Positions 7,102-9,337 of a DNA stretch of 9,337 nt are shown here, piece by piece. Each line of letters starts with the position of its first letter. Position 1 is the stretch's first letter. The notes beneath the pieces are model-generated. The model saw only the letters and a program-made list of their open reading frames with translations, searched no databases and was not told the origin of the DNA. The DNA is from Planctomycetota bacterium (lineage in GTDB: Bacteria; Planctomycetota; Phycisphaerae; WQYP01), in contig JAMDCX010000090.1 in NCBI GenBank assembly GCA_023489375.1, forward strand, positions 1 to 9,337, given 5' to 3'. The position numbers and the translations under genes are program-made.

Positions 7102-8547
7102 ATGAAAAAATCCAGGGTTAAAAATCAGCCGCCGATTTCATCTAAAGTCGAACCGTTTAGTACCGCCGCACCGGTTAAATCGTGGCAGGCGCGTATTGGT
7201 AAGGCGGCGGATCCATTGGCGGAAAAATTTGTGGAATCACTTTCCTTTGATTACCGCCTGGCGGAGCAGGATATTCGCGGCTCCCTGGCGCATGCGGAGA
7301 TGTTACGTGCGGTTGGCTTGATTTATATATCGGATCTGGCCGCCATTCGCGAGGGTCTTAACGGCATTCTCAATGATATACAGGCGGGACGCTTTCGCTT
7401 TGATAAACGACAGGAAGATATTCACATGGCGCTGGAGGCGGAGTTGATTCAACGGGTAGGCGATCCGGGACGTAAATTACATACCGCGCGTTCCCGCAAC
7501 GACCAGGTGGCTCTGGATATCCGACTCTGGTGTGTGGCGGCCATAGATACCATGGAGCAGCGGCTGTTTGACTTGCAGAACGCATTGATCGCGCTGGCGC
7601 GACAAGATGGAGAAGTGGTTATGCCCGCGTACACCCACTTGCAACGTGCGCAACCGATTCTTTTCGGCCATGAACTGCTGGCGTATGTGGAAATGTTACA
7701 GCGGGACCGGGAGCGTCTGGCGGATTGTCGAAAACGCACGAATATCAGCCCCTTGGGATCCGGAGCGGTGGCCGGAAGCACTCTGGCCATTGACCGGTTG
7801 CAGGTTGCACGACAACTGGGCATGAAGGGAATAACTGCGAATTCTATAGATGCCGTCAGTGATCGGGATTTTGTCGTGGAATTTGTTTTTGCTCTTTCCA
7901 TGATGGCCATGCACCTGTCGCGTTGGGCGGAGCAGTGGATTTTATACAGTTCCATCGAATTTGATTTTTTGCGCATAGCGGATCAGTTCACCACTGGCAG
8001 CAGTATGATGCCGCAGAAGCGTAACCCGGACATGCTGGAACTCATTCGCGGGCGCACCGGTGGAGTCTATGGGCATCTGGTAGCGTTATTGACCATGCTC
8101 AAAGGGCAACCGCTGGCGTACAACCGCGACATGCAGGAGGACAAACGCTCTCTGTTTGCAGCCTTTGATGCGGTAGATTTGTCCTTGCAGATTGCCGTAC
8201 CGATAGTACAAACTGCCGTGATCAATAAGATTTCCATAGCCCGACGGCTGGACGAAGGATTTTTGGATGCTACGGCGTTGGCGGAGTATCTGGTACGCAA
8301 AGGCGTACCTTTCCGTACGGCTCATCAGATTGTTGGGGCCATGGTGGCGCAATGTGAAAAACTGGGGCTTAAAAAACTCACGGACTTGCCGCTGAATGAA
8401 ATGCGGAAACTGGCTCCGGAAATCAGTGCAGAGGTGCTGGATGTTCTGGGGGCAGATCATGTGGTGGCGGCATATCAATCCTCTGGTGCCGGGGGCAGAA
8501 AGCAGCTCTCGGCGCAACTCCGTCGTTGGTCTGACCGCCATTCCTAG
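7102..8547 (+). CDS. argH: argininosuccinate lyase
   Basis: ArgH cleaves argininosuccinate to arginine and fumarate, the last step of arginine synthesis, as a cytosolic homotetramer of the fumarase/aspartase superfamily. The product has 481 residues. Visible motifs are SFDYRLAEQDIRGSLAHAEML (48-68), DIHMALEAELIQRVG, LHTARSRNDQVALDIR (126-141), YTHLQRAQPILFGHELLAY (177-195), NISPLGSGAVAGSTLAIDR, DAVSDRDFVVEF, and the signature GSSMMPQKRNPDM with catalytic Ser near residue 301. Family homology begins at about residue 28 (SWQARIGKAADPLAEKF), so the first 27 residues are a low-complexity extension. AAGG and GGAG at 7088-7098 lie just upstream. The TAG stop sits inside a CTAG that is also the outer part of an insertion-sequence end, so the insertion spared the coding sequence. 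No other arg gene is in the window. Confidence 0.97.
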   Translation: MKKSRVKNQPPISSKVEPFSTAAPVKSWQARIGKAADPLAEKFVESLSFDYRLAEQDIRGSLAHAEMLRAVGLIYISDLAAIREGLNGILNDIQAGRFRFDKRQEDIHMALEAELIQRVGDPGRKLHTARSRNDQVALDIRLWCVAAIDTMEQRLFDLQNALIALARQDGEVVMPAYTHLQRAQPILFGHELLAYVEMLQRDRERLADCRKRTNISPLGSGAVAGSTLAIDRLQVARQLGMKGITANSIDAVSDRDFVVEFVFALSMMAMHLSRWAEQWILYSSIEFDFLRIADQFTTGSSMMPQKRNPDMLELIRGRTGGVYGHLVALLTMLKGQPLAYNRDMQEDKRSLFAAFDAVDLSLQIAVPIVQTAVINKISIARRLDEGFLDATALAEYLVRKGVPFRTAHQIVGAMVAQCEKLGLKKLTDLPLNEMRKLAPEISAEVLDVLGADHVVAAYQSSGAGGRKQLSAQLRRWSDRHS

Positions 8548-8558
8548 CTTAACTTCCC
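8544..8558 (+). repeat. left terminal inverted repeat (includes CTAG)
   Basis: CTAGCTTAACTTCCC, the left end of the IS remnant. It is the exact reverse complement of 8981-8995. Its second to fourth bases are the TAG stop codon of argH. Confidence 0.88.
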
Positions 8559-8600
8559 TTTGGCCGTAACAAAAAGCCTTGATTTTCGGCCTTTCCGCCG

Positions 8601-8855
8601 TCATATACTTGCTACATTTAGCCCGATGCCCAGGCCGCCAAAGCTCTGGGCTTCGGATAACTCCAGAGTCTCCAAGTCCACCAATTCCTTGCCCTGTAAG
8701 GCTTGGGCAATAAGTTCGCGTATAGGAGGCGGCAGGTGAGTGACATTACAAATGGTGCGTGATCGCGGCCCCTGTGGGGTGCGGAAGGATTGTCGCACGA
8801 GAAAAGAGCCGTAGGTAGCCTTGCCGTGTCTACAGATGGTCTTCTGCATAAACAT
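8601..8855 (-). pseudogene. transposase N-terminal fragment, IS1634/IS4-like
   Basis: The minus-strand frame reads MFMQKTICRHGKATYGSFLV then RQSFRTPQGPRSRTICNV. This matches the pattern I know for the start of IS1634-type transposases: a short Met-Phe start, a Lys/Gly/Tyr strand, then a Gly-Pro-Arg region followed by a T-x-C/L strand. Then follow a helical LPPPIRELIAQAL and ELSEAQSFGGLGIGL, after which the frame stops at 8601. Full-length members have several hundred residues with a DDE catalytic core; none of it is present. The frame is open upstream to 8876, but the ATG at 8855 fits the family start best. It lies inside inverted terminal repeats, so it is the residue of a deleted element and cannot be an active transposase. 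Confidence 0.75.
8606..8619. repeat. 14-bp direct repeat, copy 1
   Basis: TACTTGCTACATTT. It recurs in the same orientation at 8924-8937. This copy overlaps the last few codons of the transposase fragment and supplies its final in-frame sequence, which suggests that it marks or lies next to the internal deletion junction. Confidence 0.7.
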
Positions 8856-8923
8856 ACGAGCTACATAGTACACCATATTTCATGTTAAATCAAGAATACC
8901 AATAAAATATTAACTCCAAATAG

Positions 8924-8937
8924 TACTTGCTACATTT
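8924..8937. repeat. 14-bp direct repeat, copy 2
   Basis: TACTTGCTACATTT, 318 bp after copy 1. It lies in the leader between the IS right end and the transposase start. As a subterminal repeat it could be a transposase-binding site or the scar of recombination within the element. Confidence 0.7.
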
Positions 8938-8980
8938 TCCATCAAAACCGCGCTTTTTCGGGCTTTTTTGCAAAACCAAC

Positions 8981-8995
8981 GGGAAGTTAAGCTAG
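8981..8995 (-). repeat. right terminal inverted repeat (includes CTAG)
   Basis: GGGAAGTTAAGCTAG, matching the left end 15/15 in inverted orientation. This is the end nearest the transposase start. The CTAG at 8992-8995 is the second copy of the presumed target site. Confidence 0.88.
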
Positions 8996-9232
8996 CGCTC
9001 TGCATCGCCTATAAATTAGCTTTGATTGGCTGGAAACGGGCCAGAAGCAAGGGAAGAGCAGAGAAAATCGCGGCTATAAGACCCATTGGGCCGGTACAAC
9101 GCCGCAGATGGCGCGTTTCCGGCCAACCAGCTGGCGGGGGCCAAGAGTTCTGTAGGCTTGGCCGCTCGTCGTCAGTGTATTCATCAATACCTCTTCCTCC
9201 TCACTTCGCGCTCAAGTCCCCTTGGCCTTCCG
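8996..9232. other. intergenic segment with small open frames, no recognised gene
   Basis: Right of the IS remnant I see no recognisable gene. On the minus strand an ATG at 9184 follows a very purine-rich GGAGGAAGAGG stretch (9190-9200) at good spacing and opens a 36-codon frame ending at 9074. A second minus-strand frame ends at 9009 and includes a hydrophobic run (GLIAAIFSALPLLLA). A 7-bp perfect stem with an 11-nt loop lies at 9139-9163 (GGCCAAG/CTTGGCC). A + strand frame running from 8968 to 9330 has a TTG start inside the IS end and looks like a shadow. Confidence 0.4.
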
Positions 9233-9337
9233 TCAAAGCTTTGCGGTTTGATAAATTTCCGCAACTTTGGTCCAGTTTACAACTTCCCACCAATTGGCTA
9301 TGTATTCAGGGCGTCGATTTTGATACTTGAGGTAATA
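9233..9337 (-). CDS. C-terminal tail of an unrecognised minus-strand protein (partial)
   Basis: The minus-strand frame entering at the window edge encodes 34 residues before a TGA at 9233-9235: YLKYQNRRPEYIANWWEVV, then NWTKVAEIYQTAKL. The composition (aromatic, amphipathic, no low-complexity) is that of a real protein end. The purine-rich site for the small downstream frame begins about 30 bp after its stop. The start lies outside the window. It might be the end of another mobile-element protein, given the IS remnant next door, but I cannot identify the family. Confidence 0.5.
   Translation of the reverse strand, partial: YYLKYQNRRPEYIANWWEVVNWTKVAEIYQTAKL

Larger units (their letters stand above)
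8544..8995 (-). mobile_element. internally deleted insertion-sequence remnant, IS1634/IS4-like
   Basis: A 444-bp unit (8548-8991) is bounded by perfect 15-bp inverted repeats, CTAGCTTAACTTCCC and its complement, at 8544-8558 and 8981-8995, with partial similarity continuing inward. The outermost CTAG on each side is palindromic and is best read as a 4-bp target-site duplication flanking an 11-bp terminal repeat. Inside, on the minus strand, lies only the N-terminal part of a transposase-like ORF, so the element has lost most of its transposase. A 14-bp direct repeat (8606-8619 and 8924-8937) lies 54-58 bp from each end. It could be moved only if a full-length relative supplies transposase. 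The family assignment rests on the N-terminal protein resemblance only. Confidence 0.8.

Noticed and set aside
7449..7976. 175-residue minus-strand open frame opposite argH
   Set aside because: Long but Arg/Ser/Cys-rich and fully antisense to conserved argH motifs; a codon-bias shadow.
8086..8604. 172-residue minus-strand open frame covering the argH end and the IS left end
   Set aside because: It crosses from argH antisense into the IS terminus, so it cannot be an ancestral gene; no recognised motif.
8544..8995. intact functional insertion sequence
   Set aside because: Only about 85 codons of transposase remain and no DDE core is present.
8968..9330. 120-residue + strand open frame
   Set aside because: It opens at a TTG inside the IS right end with no ribosome-binding site, its product has no family look (Arg/Ser/Trp-rich), and a more protein-like minus-strand frame overlaps it.

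Overview
The window looks like a stretch of bacterial chromosome. Every confidently called gene is on the + strand: quinone-biosynthesis enzymes, a PfkB sugar kinase, a kinase-like protein, the translation factor LepA (EF4) and argininosuccinate lyase. The flavour of LepA and the PfkB protein, together with the two unfamiliar proteins, weakly suggests a PVC-superphylum or candidate-phylum lineage (Planctomycetes, Verrucomicrobia or Omnitrophica-like). That placement comes from remembered family resemblance, not a search. No plasmid, phage or CRISPR signal is visible.

Layout. 1-213: upstream region with a possible promoter. 214-2003: a compact quinone cluster of menG/ubiE, a small Cys/His-rich protein overlapping it by 8 bp, and ubiX. 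2004-2456: a gene-poor, AT-richer gap with hairpins and a possible promoter. 2457-5185: a PfkB-family kinase, an unrecognised 172-residue protein, a doubtful small ORF, and a homoserine-kinase-II/APH-fold protein whose catalytic loop appears degenerate. 5239-7026: lepA. 7102-8547: argH. 8544-8995: a 444-bp deleted insertion-sequence remnant whose left end abuts the argH stop codon. 8996-9337: intergenic or accessory sequence ending in the C-terminal tail of an unrecognised minus-strand gene cut by the window edge.

How the genes fit together. MenG/UbiE methylates the quinone ring. UbiX makes prenylated FMN, the cofactor for UbiD-type decarboxylases that act earlier on the quinone ring (ubiquinone or futalosine-type menaquinone routes). 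Their adjacency makes the small protein between them a candidate accessory factor. From pfkB onward the genes are co-directional with gaps of about 50-90 bp (excluding the doubtful ORF), so they may be co-transcribed, but their functions are not one pathway.

The most interesting points are four. First, the IS remnant has 15-bp perfect inverted ends, including a CTAG that doubles as part of the argH stop. Second, a 14-bp direct repeat lies near both IS ends. Third, the kinase-fold protein has lost its catalytic-loop Asp and Asn. Fourth, there is an uncharacterised zinc-ribbon-like protein between menG and ubiX. I do not see strong evidence for a wholly new multi-gene system.
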